A stretch of DNA of 33,550 nucleotides from Prosthecobacter sp. (GCF_014879935.1 NZ_JACSRD010000069.1:1-33550); one strand, 5' to 3'. Shown: positions 13,693 to 21,744, counted from the stretch's first letter. Notes: generated by a model from the sequence alone, not told the origin. Made by a program: numbers and translations.

Positions 13693-15063
13693 TCAGACGA
13701 CGGGAGCGCCGGGGATGTCCTTGCCCGGGATGGCGATGGGATACCAGCCTTCAGCGTCGGGTTTGACGGGCGGCTCGGATTCCGGCGTGATGATGGCGGG
13801 CATGTGCTGCACTTTGGAGTTCAGCACCTCGTCCCACTTGAGTTCCTTGCCGGAGTAGGTGGCCATGCGGCCCATGATGGCGGTCATGGTGCTCTCAGCG
13901 CCGTAGTAGGCGTTGTTGAGCGGCTTGTTCTCACGAATGGCGGCCTGCAGCGTGTCGTGCTCGGTCTGATACGGATCGGGATCGAGACGCTTGGCGGCCT
14001 TGCCCTTGGCTTCGCCGATGTCCTTGCCACCGGGGCGGTACTTCCAGATGGTGTTGCCCTTGTGGTCGTTGGCGTAGCAGCGGCCGCTGTTGTCGAGGTA
14101 GAGCTTGCCCTTGGTGCCGGTGAATTCCTCACGCACGGCGTTGCTGACGCCGGACTGATGGCGGCACTGGCTGTTGACGCGGACGCCGTTCTCATAGGTG
14201 AACTCGACGTAGTGGTGGTCGTAGATCTGGCCGAACTTCTTCTCCACACGCTGCATGCGGCCGCCCATGCCCTGGGCGCTGACCGGATGGCCGCCGATGA
14301 ACCAGTTGGCGACGTCGATGTTGTGGATGTGCTGCTCGTTGATGTGATCGCCGCAAAGCCAGGTGAAGAAGTACCAGTTGTTGATCTGGTACATGAGCTC
14401 GGACTGGTCGGGGCGCTTGTCACGGAACCAGATGCCGCCGCCGTTCCAGTAAACCTGGCCGGAGACGATGTCGCCGATGACGCCCTGTTCCTTGACCTGG
14501 GTGAGGGCTTCCTTGTAGCAGTTCTGATACCGGCGCTGAAGACCGACGACGACCTTGAGGTTCTTTTCGTCGGCGACTTTGGCCATTTCGAGGACCTTGC
14601 GCACGCCGGGGCTGTCCACGGCGACGGGTTTTTCCATGAAGATGTTTTTCCCGGCCTGGACGGCGGCTTCGAAGTGATACGGACGGAAGCCTGGAGGCGT
14701 GGTGAGGATGACGAGATCGCAGCACTCGATGACCTTCTTGTAGGCGTCGGGGCCGGCGAAGATGCGGGAGTCATCGACCTTCACCTTCTCGGGAGCCTTG
14801 TTGCGGAGGTTGCTCAGGGCACCGTCGGCCTTTTCTTTGAAGGCGTCAGCCACGGCATGCAGGGTGACGCCCTGCTGGCTGGTGCTGAGGGCCTGGCTGG
14901 CGGCACCAGTGCCGCGGCCACCGCAGCCGATGAGGCCGACTTTGATTTCATCACTGCCTGCGGCCCAGGCGGATTGTGCGACGGTGAGGGCGCTGGCAGC
15001 GGCAGTGGTGCCGATAAACTGGCGGCGTGTGGACGCGGCCTGTGGGGTGGTCGGTGTGTTCAT
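13693..15063 (-). CDS. Tat-exported Gfo/Idh/MocA family oxidoreductase
   Basis: A 456-residue NAD(P)-dependent oxidoreductase. The N-terminus carries a twin-arginine signal (STRRQFIGTTAAASALTVAQ, cleavage expected after AWA). The Rossmann motif VGLIGCGGRGTGAA follows at about residue 42. FMEKPVAVDSPG near 142 is the EKP motif that holds the catalytic Lys. CGDHINEQHIHNIDVANW near 235 contains the conserved His/Asp pair. Such proteins use tightly bound cofactor to oxidise or rearrange sugars in the periplasm. It follows the epimerase gene by 30 bp on the same strand, so the two form an operon, and the strong terminator at 13633-13669 closes it. The sugar substrate cannot be inferred from sequence alone. 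Confidence 0.92.
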   Translation of the reverse strand: MNTPTTPQAASTRRQFIGTTAAASALTVAQSAWAAGSDEIKVGLIGCGGRGTGAASQALSTSQQGVTLHAVADAFKEKADGALSNLRNKAPEKVKVDDSRIFAGPDAYKKVIECCDLVILTTPPGFRPYHFEAAVQAGKNIFMEKPVAVDSPGVRKVLEMAKVADEKNLKVVVGLQRRYQNCYKEALTQVKEQGVIGDIVSGQVYWNGGGIWFRDKRPDQSELMYQINNWYFFTWLCGDHINEQHIHNIDVANWFIGGHPVSAQGMGGRMQRVEKKFGQIYDHHYVEFTYENGVRVNSQCRHQSGVSNAVREEFTGTKGKLYLDNSGRCYANDHKGNTIWKYRPGGKDIGEAKGKAAKRLDPDPYQTEHDTLQAAIRENKPLNNAYYGAESTMTAIMGRMATYSGKELKWDEVLNSKVQHMPAIITPESEPPVKPDAEGWYPIAIPGKDIPGAPVV

Positions 15064-15093
15064 GGGATGAATGGGTTCGGTTTGGGGCTGGAA

Positions 15094-15945
15094 TCAGGCG
15101 AGAGCGTTTTTGATGAGGGCGAAGCCTTCGGTATAAACTTGCTCGGTGCTCGGGAAGAAGTCGCGCCAGACGCGTGTGGCAGCGGCGAGGTCTGGAAGGG
15201 CGCTGCCGAAGGCCTCGATGGTCATCCAGCCGTCGTAGCCGATCTTTTTGAGGTGCTGGATCTGCTCGACGATGTTGATGTGACCACGACCGGGGGTGCC
15301 GCGATCATTTTCAGAAATGTGCACGTGGTTCAGCTTGCCGGAGGCGAAAACGGTGTCGATGGCGGCCATCGGGTTCTTTTCCTCGATGTTCGCGTGGAAG
15401 GTGTCGTACATGGTGCCGAAGTTCGGATGATCGACACGCTTCACGTAAGCGGCCGCCTGTTCCATCGTGTTCAGCAGGTGGGACTCGAAGCGGTTCAGGG
15501 CTTCGATCGCGCACTTCACGCCCGCGTCCTGCGCCACGGGAGCGATGGCACGATGAACTTCAGCGGCGTTGCTGAGCTCGGTTTCCGTCGGGAAGGCACC
15601 GGTGAACTGGCCGAGAACCTGGTAGTAAGGGCCGCACAGCGTCTGCACGCCGGCATTGTGGGCGCATTCGAGGACGCGCTTGAGGTGATCGATGGCCCCC
15701 TGGCGGTTCGCGGCGACCGGACTGATGGCATTGTGAGCCTCGTCAGGAAGGACCGTGACTGCGGTGCATTGCAGGCCGTTGTCTTTCAGCACCTGGCCGA
15801 TGCCTTTGAAGTGCGCTGGATTGCTGACATCAAAAATCGGCAGCTCGACACCGTCGTATCCGGTCTGCTTGAGCTTTTCGATGACAGGATAGTTCGCCTC
15901 GGTGACGTGGCCGGTGTAAAGCAGGAGATTGAAGCCGATTTTCAT
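15094..15945 (-). CDS. Sugar 3-epimerase/isomerase-like TIM-barrel protein
   Basis: A 283-residue AP-endonuclease-2/xylose-isomerase-like TIM barrel, closest by motif to the D-tagatose/D-psicose 3-epimerases. Expected metal ligands are visible: Glu in IEALNRFESHLLNT (about residue 147), Asp in MYDTFHANIEE (about 180), His in HVHISENDRG (about 207) and Glu in MTIEAFGS (about 243). No signal peptide, so cytoplasmic. It begins the operon with the exported oxidoreductase at 13693 and could process the keto-sugar entering the cell. Annotations as hydroxypyruvate isomerase would also fit the fold. The start MKIGFNLLLYTGHV is the usual first beta strand of this family. Confidence 0.85.
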   Translation of the reverse strand: MKIGFNLLLYTGHVTEANYPVIEKLKQTGYDGVELPIFDVSNPAHFKGIGQVLKDNGLQCTAVTVLPDEAHNAISPVAANRQGAIDHLKRVLECAHNAGVQTLCGPYYQVLGQFTGAFPTETELSNAAEVHRAIAPVAQDAGVKCAIEALNRFESHLLNTMEQAAAYVKRVDHPNFGTMYDTFHANIEEKNPMAAIDTVFASGKLNHVHISENDRGTPGRGHINIVEQIQHLKKIGYDGWMTIEAFGSALPDLAAATRVWRDFFPSTEQVYTEGFALIKNALA

Positions 15946-16171
15946 GTGTGGGGCACGAAGCTAGGGAATGGCGGACGAATTGGCAAGGTCTGTGTCGCAA
16001 GATTTGCCGGGCGGGCAGAACGACCGCAGGCGGCCGTGTGTTTCAATGCCGGGGTCATTCGCAAACGGGGCATGGACATGGCAAAATTGGCATTGAAAAG
16101 AGGACGCGGGATTTCATTAGTGCGGCGGTCTCTTTCCATGCTGGTTCGCAGGCCGGAACACCCTCAGCAAC

Positions 16172-16663
16172 ATGACCGCCCACCGCTTCATTGCACTGCC
16201 CGCCCTCTGTCTTTTTCTGGCCGCCTGCGAGAACATGAAAAGTTCCGGCGGTGGGAACGCCTACGCGTCGAACTACGGCAATGACGGGCACTACAACCCG
16301 TATCCCGGCCAGACTGGCTACGCGTCGTCATCCACGCCGTCCTACCAGAAGCCGCCGATGCCGGCCGAACCCGAGCCGCCTGCGGACCCGTATGCCTTCA
16401 GCGCTCCGAAGAAGACCACCCCCAGCAGCACGACCTCAAGCACGCCAAAGAAGACGACGGCCTCGTCCAGTTCCGCAAAGAAAAAGTCGAGTTCCTCGAA
16501 ATCCACCGCCAAGAAGTCGTCCGGCTCCCGCTACACCGTGGGCAAAGGGGACACCCTTTATGGCATCGCGCGGAAGAAGGGCACCACCGTGGCGAAACTC
16601 AAAGCTGCCAACGGTTTGAGCGGCGATCTGATCCGCCCGGGACAGTCTTTGAAAGTCCCCTGA
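16172..16663 (+). CDS. LysM-domain lipoprotein
   Basis: A 163-residue protein. Residues 1-19 form a lipoprotein signal ending in the lipobox LAAC, so Cys19 should be lipidated. A Tyr/Gly/Asn/Pro-rich stretch follows. Then comes a low-complexity Ser/Thr/Lys linker (about residues 80-117) made of repeated KKTT and SSSS units. A single C-terminal LysM domain ends the protein (YTVGKGDTLYGIARKKGTTV near 120, then LKAANGLSGDLIRPGQSLKVP in two parts), which binds peptidoglycan glycan. It probably tethers the outer or inner membrane to the wall. It stands alone, followed by a probable terminator. Confidence 0.92.
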   Translation: MTAHRFIALPALCLFLAACENMKSSGGGNAYASNYGNDGHYNPYPGQTGYASSSTPSYQKPPMPAEPEPPADPYAFSAPKKTTPSSTTSSTPKKTTASSSSAKKKSSSSKSTAKKSSGSRYTVGKGDTLYGIARKKGTTVAKLKAANGLSGDLIRPGQSLKVP

Positions 16664-16681
16664 TCAGCCGCCTCGAACTTT

Positions 16682-16714
16682 TCCGGGTCAAAGCTGGTCC
16701 CGGATCGAATTTTT
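16682..16714 (+). terminator. Probable Rho-independent terminator after the LysM gene
   Basis: TCCGGG (16682-16687) pairs with CCCGGA (16699-16704), with an 11-base loop, followed by TCGAATTTTT. The stem is short, so efficiency may be moderate. It separates the LysM gene from the ECF operon starting at 16752. Confidence 0.5.
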
Positions 16715-16751
16715 GCCCGCCGGGTCCGTCAATCTTCCGCCCTTCACATCC

Positions 16752-17363
16752 ATGCCTGCCTCAGCCGCGACTGACCCTGGCGAAGTCTCTGACATCGACT
16801 TGGTCAAACGCAGCCAAGCTGGCGACACGCGGGCCTTCGACACGCTGGTGACGAAGTATCGCGGGAGGATTTACGCCATGACCTACCATTTGATCCAGAA
16901 CGAGACGGAAGCCTGGGACCTCGCGCAGGAGGCCTTCATCAAGGCCTGGCGGGCGCTGCCCAACTTCAAGCTGGACGCGGCTTTCTACACCTGGCTCTAT
17001 CGCATCGCCCACAACGTGACCTACGACTGGCTGCGGAAGAAGAAGATCCAGGGCGATGGCGAGTTTGATGATGAGCGGACGGAGCACCGTGCCGCCGTCG
17101 GGGCGGAAACAGCGCCCCGAGGGGACGCCGCCCCGGACACGGCCCTGCGAAACGCCGAGGTCGGCCAGCGCATCCAGGCGGCCATCGCCCGCCTCTCTCC
17201 AGAACACCGGCAGGTGATCGTGCTCAGGGAGGTGGAAGGGCTGGCCTATGAGGAAATCGCCGCGATGGTACCGTGTTCGCTGGGCACGGTGATGTCACGC
17301 CTGTTTTACGCACGCAAAAAACTTCAAGAACTGCTCAAGGACGTTTATGAAACCACCCTCTGA
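16752..17363 (+). CDS. ECF-family RNA polymerase sigma factor (RpoE-like)
   Basis: A 203-residue ECF sigma factor. Region 2 covers about residues 25-95 (FDTLVTKYRGRIYAMTYHLI, EAWDLAQEAFIKAW, FYTWLYRIAHNVTYDWLRKK). A variable acidic/Ala linker follows, then region 4 at about 145-195 (LSPEHRQVIVLREVEGLAYE, GTVMSRLFYARKKLQELL). It should direct polymerase to stress promoters. The start at 16752 (MPASAATDPGEVSD) fits the family; the ATG-like start at 16713 overlaps the T-run of the terminator. The anti-sigma gene begins 17 bp before its stop, so they are translated in a coupled way. Confidence 0.95.
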   Translation: MPASAATDPGEVSDIDLVKRSQAGDTRAFDTLVTKYRGRIYAMTYHLIQNETEAWDLAQEAFIKAWRALPNFKLDAAFYTWLYRIAHNVTYDWLRKKKIQGDGEFDDERTEHRAAVGAETAPRGDAAPDTALRNAEVGQRIQAAIARLSPEHRQVIVLREVEGLAYEEIAAMVPCSLGTVMSRLFYARKKLQELLKDVYETTL

Positions 17364-17994
17364 AAACCACGAACTGATCCGCTGGCTTGATGGCGAGATG
17401 AACGCCGCCGAACGGGCCGCGTTTGAGGCGCAACTCGCCCAGGACCCGGCGCTGAACCGGGAAGCGCTCGAAATGCAGGCCCTGAGCGAGGGCATCCGCG
17501 CTCATCTGCCCAAGGAAATGGTTGTTCCATACGGCGACTTCTTCAATTCACAGATCCAGGTGCGCCTCGCCCAAATGGAGGTCGAAGAGGGCGCGCGTTC
17601 ATCGCGGTTCTCAGCGAGCACGGTCTGGCAGTGGCTCCGCCAGCCTTGGTTTGCCGTCGCAGGAGCGGCAGCGATCGCTGTGATCAGCTTTTTGACCCTG
17701 GCACGTGATGGCCACCAGGCCGACAGCCAGATTCTGAGCTCTTACACCCCCAGTGCCCAGGTGCAGGCCCGGACTTTTCATGACAGCGACGCCCAGGCGA
17801 CGGTTCTGATGCTTGATGGCCTCGATGCGGTCCCGGCTGATCGCAAGGTGTCGGGTCTGAATGTGCACCACAGCCAGACCGAGACAGAAATCGCCGCCAC
17901 ATCCCTGTATGATGCGTCCGGTTCCCGGTTGCTGACCATTTCCCGGGACAGCGGCGGAAATCCCTTCTTCTGGCAAACCTCTCCACGCGGATGA
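17347..17994 (+). CDS. Membrane-anchored anti-sigma factor
   Basis: A 215-residue protein that should hold the upstream ECF sigma factor inactive. The N-terminal cytosolic part (ELIRWLDGEMNAAERAAFEA, residues about 8-40) matches the anti-sigma domain that begins many such proteins. It lacks the zinc-binding HxxxCxxC motif. One transmembrane helix lies at about residues 97-116 (WFAVAGAAAIAVISFLTLA), followed by about 100 periplasmic residues. It overlaps the sigma gene by 17 bp and the next gene by 4 bp (ATGA). The signal sensed is unknown. Confidence 0.88.
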   Translation: MKPPSENHELIRWLDGEMNAAERAAFEAQLAQDPALNREALEMQALSEGIRAHLPKEMVVPYGDFFNSQIQVRLAQMEVEEGARSSRFSASTVWQWLRQPWFAVAGAAAIAVISFLTLARDGHQADSQILSSYTPSAQVQARTFHDSDAQATVLMLDGLDAVPADRKVSGLNVHHSQTETEIAATSLYDASGSRLLTISRDSGGNPFFWQTSPRG

Positions 17995-18497
17995 AGTGGC
18001 CTCATCCAGTCCTTTTCTCGCTGGTGATTTGCCCCTGGGTGATCGCGCAGGATGCCGCGCCCTCTGGTGCCGGGACGCTGCCCGTGGCGAAGCCTGCCAC
18101 CGAAGGAAAGGTGTGGGGGGCGCTCATCTTTGCCACCGATGACGCAGCCCAACTGACCGGTTCACAGGAAAAGCCTCCCGCGAGCCTGCCCAAGCTCAAC
18201 GAGCGGCTGTCCAAGGTGTTCTCGTTCAAACACTTTGAAATCCTTGGGCAGCACCAGCAGGACATTTTCCGCGAGTATGAGTCCTGGGTCGTCCCGTCTC
18301 GGGATCTCTTTTTGAAGATCGACTCGAAAGGCCCGGCTGACCAGGGAGGGGTGAACCTGCACCTCCAGGTCTGGCGCGAACAGCAGGTGCTGGTGAAAAG
18401 TGAGGCGGTGCTGCGTCCAGGCAGCCCGCTGTTTATCGGCGGCCCGAAGTGGAAAAATGGCCGCCTGATTTTTGTGCTGTCGCTGGAGCAAAAATAA
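17991..18497 (+). CDS. Exported hypothetical protein, third gene of the ECF operon
   Basis: Unrecognised 168-residue protein with a signal peptide (MKWPHPVLFSLVICPWVIAQ, cleavage near AQ-DA). The mature part has alternating beta-strand-like segments (KHFEILGQHQQDIF, DLFLKIDSK, VNLHLQVWREQQVLVKSEA, LFIGGPKWKNGRLIFVLSL). No Cys residues remain after the signal. ATGA overlap with the anti-sigma gene makes it a third member of the same coupled unit, so a role in sensing or shaping the periplasmic signal is plausible, but only by position. Confidence 0.8.
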   Translation: MKWPHPVLFSLVICPWVIAQDAAPSGAGTLPVAKPATEGKVWGALIFATDDAAQLTGSQEKPPASLPKLNERLSKVFSFKHFEILGQHQQDIFREYESWVVPSRDLFLKIDSKGPADQGGVNLHLQVWREQQVLVKSEAVLRPGSPLFIGGPKWKNGRLIFVLSLEQK

Positions 18498-18550
18498 CAG
18501 TCGCTGGCTCGTGGGAGCAGGCGTGTCTCACATGACCGTCTTGCGACCGT

Positions 18551-18799
18551 TCATTCGTCCACACCAGCGGCGTCCAGGGTGCGCATCATGGCGTCCATGA
18601 ACTCCTGGGCGGCGTCGATCGGGAGAATGATCGTGTCGCGTCGGCCTCGCACGTCCTCGGTGATCTTGATGAACTTGCCACGGTCGTTCTCCTTGAGATC
18701 AAGGAAGAAGATCTTCCGCTCGGTGACGATCTTTTCGGAATGCAGCGGCGGATTGGGCGGGCGCCGTTCACCACCATCATCAAATTCTGTGTTCCTCAT
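18551..18799 (-). CDS. PUR (Pur-alpha-like) DNA/RNA-binding domain protein
   Basis: An 82-residue protein. From about residue 24 it forms one PUR repeat: SEKIVTERKIFFLDLKEND, GKFIKITEDVRGRRDTIILP, and a final helix AAQEFMDAMMRTLDAAG. PUR-domain proteins bind single-stranded nucleic acid; short one-repeat versions occur in Bacteroidetes, spirochetes and other bacteria and dimerise. The start at 18799 (MRNTEFDDGGERR) is fixed by GGAGG about 10 bases upstream on the minus strand; the longer frame to 18889 would overlap the cyclase stop. It is the last gene of the cyclase transcript, 86 bp downstream. Confidence 0.82.
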   Translation of the reverse strand: MRNTEFDDGGERRPPNPPLHSEKIVTERKIFFLDLKENDRGKFIKITEDVRGRRDTIILPIDAAQEFMDAMMRTLDAAGVDE

Positions 18800-18885
18800 T
18801 GCCGGTAACCTCCACTGCCTGACGAGTCGCTGTGCTGTTGTTTCGGGTAATTTCGAGGCCGATTCTAGAAATCGCGCCCCGGTTG

Positions 18886-20673
18886 TCAATGCTTCTCACT
18901 GACGAGCACCTTCCGTGCCGCCTGGAAGGCCCCAAGTGACCAGATGACGGGATAGAGCTGCTCGTGATACCACAGGCGTGCAAAGTAGAGGCCGATGGGG
19001 GCGGAAGGGAAACGCGTGCCGTGGCTCGTGGCGTCAAAAAGCCACTGAGTCGCCTGTTGAATGCGGACGAGGGCGTCCGCGCTCCTGTCCTGGCAGAGGG
19101 CCTGAACGGCAACGGCGGTTTCTTCGATGCTGGAGGGCGAATCGGCGTCGCCACCGTAGGAACCGTCGGCTTTTTGGGCGGAACGCAGGTAATCGAGGCC
19201 GGATTGGATGAGCCAGTCGGCCAAAGTGGCAAGATGGGTGTTTCCGGCGAGGTGATTGATGACCTGGGCCGTGCCATAGACAGGATTCGATTCGTCGGCC
19301 GTGTGTTCGTTGCCGAACCAGAGCGGGATCCATGAGCCGTCTTCACGCTGGGAGGCTTCCAAATACGCCAACGCCCGTCCGGTGGCGGTGACGATGCGTT
19401 TTTGCACAGGCGCAGGCAGGTCATCGTGCCAAGTCCACCAGGCGAGGAGCGCGTGCGCGGTGATTTCGGGCGTGCTGCGATCAAACGGCAGGGCACCCCA
19501 GCCGCGACAGAAGGTGGGAATGCCACCGTCGCGATTTTGCAGGTCGAGCAGCCAGGTGATGCCGGGGAGGCAATGGCGAATGACGAATGACGAATGACGA
19601 AGGTCCGCGTCGTGAGCCGCCAGTGTTTTGAGGGCGACGAGAGCACTGGAGGTGTCGTCAGCATCGGGCACGCCGCCGGGAAGATCGGTCCAGGCCCAGC
19701 CGCCGGGCGCGGCGTTGGTGAAGGGGTGGATTTCGCGGTATTGCTGGGAAAGCAGCGACGAGCGAAGAGCGGAGGGCGAAGAGACGGAACCATCCAATGC
19801 GCGAATGGACAAAGTCGTGCCCCAAGTCGCCAAATTGGTGTCGATGGGCCAGCTTCCGTCTTCGCGCATGGATTTGACGAGGAAATCGACGGCCAGCGGG
19901 ATGCAGGGATGGTCGAGTTGATTCGCTCCGGCGAGAGCCATGGTGACGAAGCTGGTGAGCGGGGTGGCTTCGAGGTAACCGCCGCTGCCTGGCTGCAAGG
20001 TTTGCAGCATGGGGCGGATGCGGGGCCAGGCGAGGGCACGAATCCAGCGCAGCGGGTTCCACCAGGCGGGCGGCGCGTGATGAAAGCGCGCATGACCGAT
20101 GGCGATCAAGGCTGGCAGGGCATAACTGACGACGGGCAGGCCGATGGCACCAAACCAAGTGCGCGGCAGAGCAGCGAGCTCAAAAGGCAGTGGGATCACG
20201 TGGCGCCAGCCGTCTTTGCCCAAGGTGCCGCAAAGCGTGCAGAGCATGAGGATCGGCACGGAAAAGGTCTTGTCCTTCCCATAGCGGGCGATGACGGCCC
20301 TGGCGATGGCTTTGGACTCCAGCGAGCCGACGTGAGAAATGATCCACGAGTCGGCTTTTTCGATGGCGGACGAGGGCGCCCGCACTCCCAAATGCAACGC
20401 ACTCCAGCAGAGCAATGTGGTGGAGAGATTGCTCTTGCTGAGGGTGGTGTCGCCCCAGCCGCCATCGGTGTTTTGGTTATCGCACAGCCACTGCGTGCCC
20501 TTTTGAAGGAGCACGGCGTGTTTTTCGCGATCGACGAGCGTCAGCGCCACGATGGCGGTGGCCGTGGAAAGGGCGCTGCTGCTGAGATGGCCCTCCCAAT
20601 GACCGTTTGGCGTGCGCAGCGAGTCAAGATGAGCCTGCGTGCTGGAGATGGCGCGGTCGAGGGCGTCCATCAT
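18886..20673 (-). CDS. Squalene-hopene-cyclase-like class II terpene cyclase
   Basis: A 595-residue alpha-alpha-barrel protein of the squalene/oxidosqualene cyclase family, somewhat shorter than typical hopene cyclases. QW-type repeats recur (TDGGWGD near 75, REDGSWP near 282, NRDGGIP near 387, REDGSWIP near 455, KADGSYGG near 520). The protonating motif DADDTSSAL near residue 350 corresponds to DxDDTA of class II cyclases. WAWTDLPGGVPDADDT matches the surrounding hopene-cyclase block. The substrate may be squalene or another polyprenoid; no hpn genes are nearby. Residues near 372-378 (RHSSFVIRH) are encoded by three tandem GAATGAC repeats inserted in frame. It follows an unknown gene by 11 bp. 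Confidence 0.82.
   Translation of the reverse strand: MMDALDRAISSTQAHLDSLRTPNGHWEGHLSSSALSTATAIVALTLVDREKHAVLLQKGTQWLCDNQNTDGGWGDTTLSKSNLSTTLLCWSALHLGVRAPSSAIEKADSWIISHVGSLESKAIARAVIARYGKDKTFSVPILMLCTLCGTLGKDGWRHVIPLPFELAALPRTWFGAIGLPVVSYALPALIAIGHARFHHAPPAWWNPLRWIRALAWPRIRPMLQTLQPGSGGYLEATPLTSFVTMALAGANQLDHPCIPLAVDFLVKSMREDGSWPIDTNLATWGTTLSIRALDGSVSSPSALRSSLLSQQYREIHPFTNAAPGGWAWTDLPGGVPDADDTSSALVALKTLAAHDADLRHSSFVIRHCLPGITWLLDLQNRDGGIPTFCRGWGALPFDRSTPEITAHALLAWWTWHDDLPAPVQKRIVTATGRALAYLEASQREDGSWIPLWFGNEHTADESNPVYGTAQVINHLAGNTHLATLADWLIQSGLDYLRSAQKADGSYGGDADSPSSIEETAVAVQALCQDRSADALVRIQQATQWLFDATSHGTRFPSAPIGLYFARLWYHEQLYPVIWSLGAFQAARKVLVSEKH
19578..19600. repeat. Three tandem GAATGAC heptamers inside the cyclase gene
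   Basis: Three perfect copies of GAATGAC (19578-19598) followed by GA. On the cyclase strand they encode part of RHSSFVIRH. The inserted length of 21 bases keeps the frame. The same heptamer forms the arms of the inverted repeat at 605-744. Confidence 0.9.
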
Positions 20674-20684
20674 GACACGGGCGC

Positions 20685-21185
20685 TCAGGCGGCGAGTTTC
20701 AGCTCAGGACGGGCTTCGATGGCCTTCGTGATCGAGGCCCAGCCGCCGGGGCGCTGTTCCTGGAACATGTAAAGGTAGAGTGCGGCATGGCTGGCGGGGT
20801 AAGCCGCGAGCAGGGCTGAGACAGCGGCCTCGGCCTTGTCGTCGTCGATGACTTCAGGCAGCTCGGTGACCTCACCTTTGCCATCGTGGGCGATCTGCGC
20901 GGCATCAAGGAAGGTAATGAGCATCTGCGGCTGGCCTTTGAGCAGCCAGATCTGGAAGATCTGCGCGGTGACCTCCTCGTTCGACTTGGTGGCGAGCTGT
21001 TCCAGCAGCCACTCGGCCTGTTTGACGCGGGATTTCTCCAAAACGAAGGTCGGACGCAGACGACGGGCGGAGGCGAGCGATTCGACGACGGCCTTGTAGG
21101 CGGCGCGTTGATCGTTCTGCATGTAGGTCATGATCTGCAGACGCAGTTCCGGGCCGATCGCTTTGAGAAGTTGGTTGGGGCGCAT
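20685..21185 (-). CDS. Hypothetical helical protein upstream of the cyclase
   Basis: Unrecognised 166-residue protein. It starts MRPNQLLKAIGPELRLQIMT and appears all-helical, with repeated 30-residue helical pairs (DQRAAYKAVVESLASARRL, SRVKQAEWLLEQLATKSNEE, GQPQMLITFLDAAQIAHDG, KAEAAVSALLAAYPASHAAL), perhaps a TPR-like solenoid. No signal peptide or membrane span. The cyclase gene starts 11 bp downstream, so they share a transcript. Its association with the cyclase may reflect a role in membrane lipid handling, but nothing in the sequence shows it. Confidence 0.75.
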   Translation of the reverse strand: MRPNQLLKAIGPELRLQIMTYMQNDQRAAYKAVVESLASARRLRPTFVLEKSRVKQAEWLLEQLATKSNEEVTAQIFQIWLLKGQPQMLITFLDAAQIAHDGKGEVTELPEVIDDDKAEAAVSALLAAYPASHAALYLYMFQEQRPGGWASITKAIEARPELKLAA

Positions 21186-21282
21186 CTGAATGGGGGAAAA
21201 CGGGCCGCTCTGCTAGCATCGCGACACTGGAGCCGCAACCGTTTTGGCCGTGTGGTGCCCAAAGACATCGATGGAACGGTCC

Positions 21283-21642
21283 TCACAGGATGCGGATCGT
21301 GAGCGGAAAGCGATAGATCGTGCCGTCAGCGGCTTTGACGATGCCGATGATGGTCAAGACGACCGAGGCGACAGCCACGGCGACCAGCAGCGGGATGCCG
21401 ATGAGGATGGCGGTGAGCAGGGCGGAGAGGAGGCCGTAAATGCAGTAGCTGATCTGGAAGTTCAGCAGTTCGCGGCCTTGCTGGTCGAGGTAGCGGCTTT
21501 GGTCCTTCTTCATCAGCCAGACGACGAGCGGACCGATGATGGGGAATCCGATCAGGCACAACACGTGCATGACGATGCCGAGCAGTTTTTCGTCCGGGCT
21601 GGAGGCACCGGACAGCGTGGGTGGAGGTGTGGGCGTTTCCAT
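21283..21642 (-). CDS. DUF4870-like small membrane protein
   Basis: A 119-residue membrane protein with the layout of the DUF4870/Tic20-like family. After a Pro-rich N-terminus and DEKLLGIVMH, there are hydrophobic segments at about residues 22-44 (IVMHVLCLIGFPIIGPLVVWL), then the family block RYLDQQGRELLNFQISYCIY, then long hydrophobic segments from about 68 to 102. KKDQSRYLDQQGRELLNFQ is diagnostic for the family. Function of the family is unknown. It is separated from the oxidoreductase upstream on the same strand by a terminator. Confidence 0.85.
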   Translation of the reverse strand: METPTPPPTLSGASSPDEKLLGIVMHVLCLIGFPIIGPLVVWLMKKDQSRYLDQQGRELLNFQISYCIYGLLSALLTAILIGIPLLVAVAVASVVLTIIGIVKAADGTIYRFPLTIRIL

Positions 21643-21677
21643 GGCGGGCCGAGACTAACAGAATGAACCTGCGGTGA

Positions 21678-21712
21678 AAATACAAACGCGGAGCCAGTTT
21701 CCCGGCTCCGCG
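21678..21712 (-). terminator. Probable terminator of the oxidoreductase gene at 21745
   Basis: CGCGGAGCC (21687-21695) and GGCTCCGCG (21704-21712) form a perfect 9-bp stem with an 8-base loop. On the minus strand it begins 33 bases after the stop and is followed by TTTGTATTTT. Confidence 0.8.
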
Positions 21713-21744
21713 TGAGGTGACACCATCGCACAATGGTTCTGCGA

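Noticed and set aside
13804-16284. Plus-strand ORF of 826 codons
   Set aside because: It is antisense to the oxidoreductase and epimerase genes, which have clear family motifs; the translation is a low-complexity shadow of their GC-rich codons.
16675-16702. Possible ECF-type autoregulatory promoter (GAACTT ... TCCCG)
   Set aside because: The -35-like word fits, but the -10-like word is poor at the expected spacing and it overlaps the terminator hairpin.
19594-20772. Plus-strand ORF of 392 codons
   Set aside because: Antisense to the cyclase-like gene; no family features.
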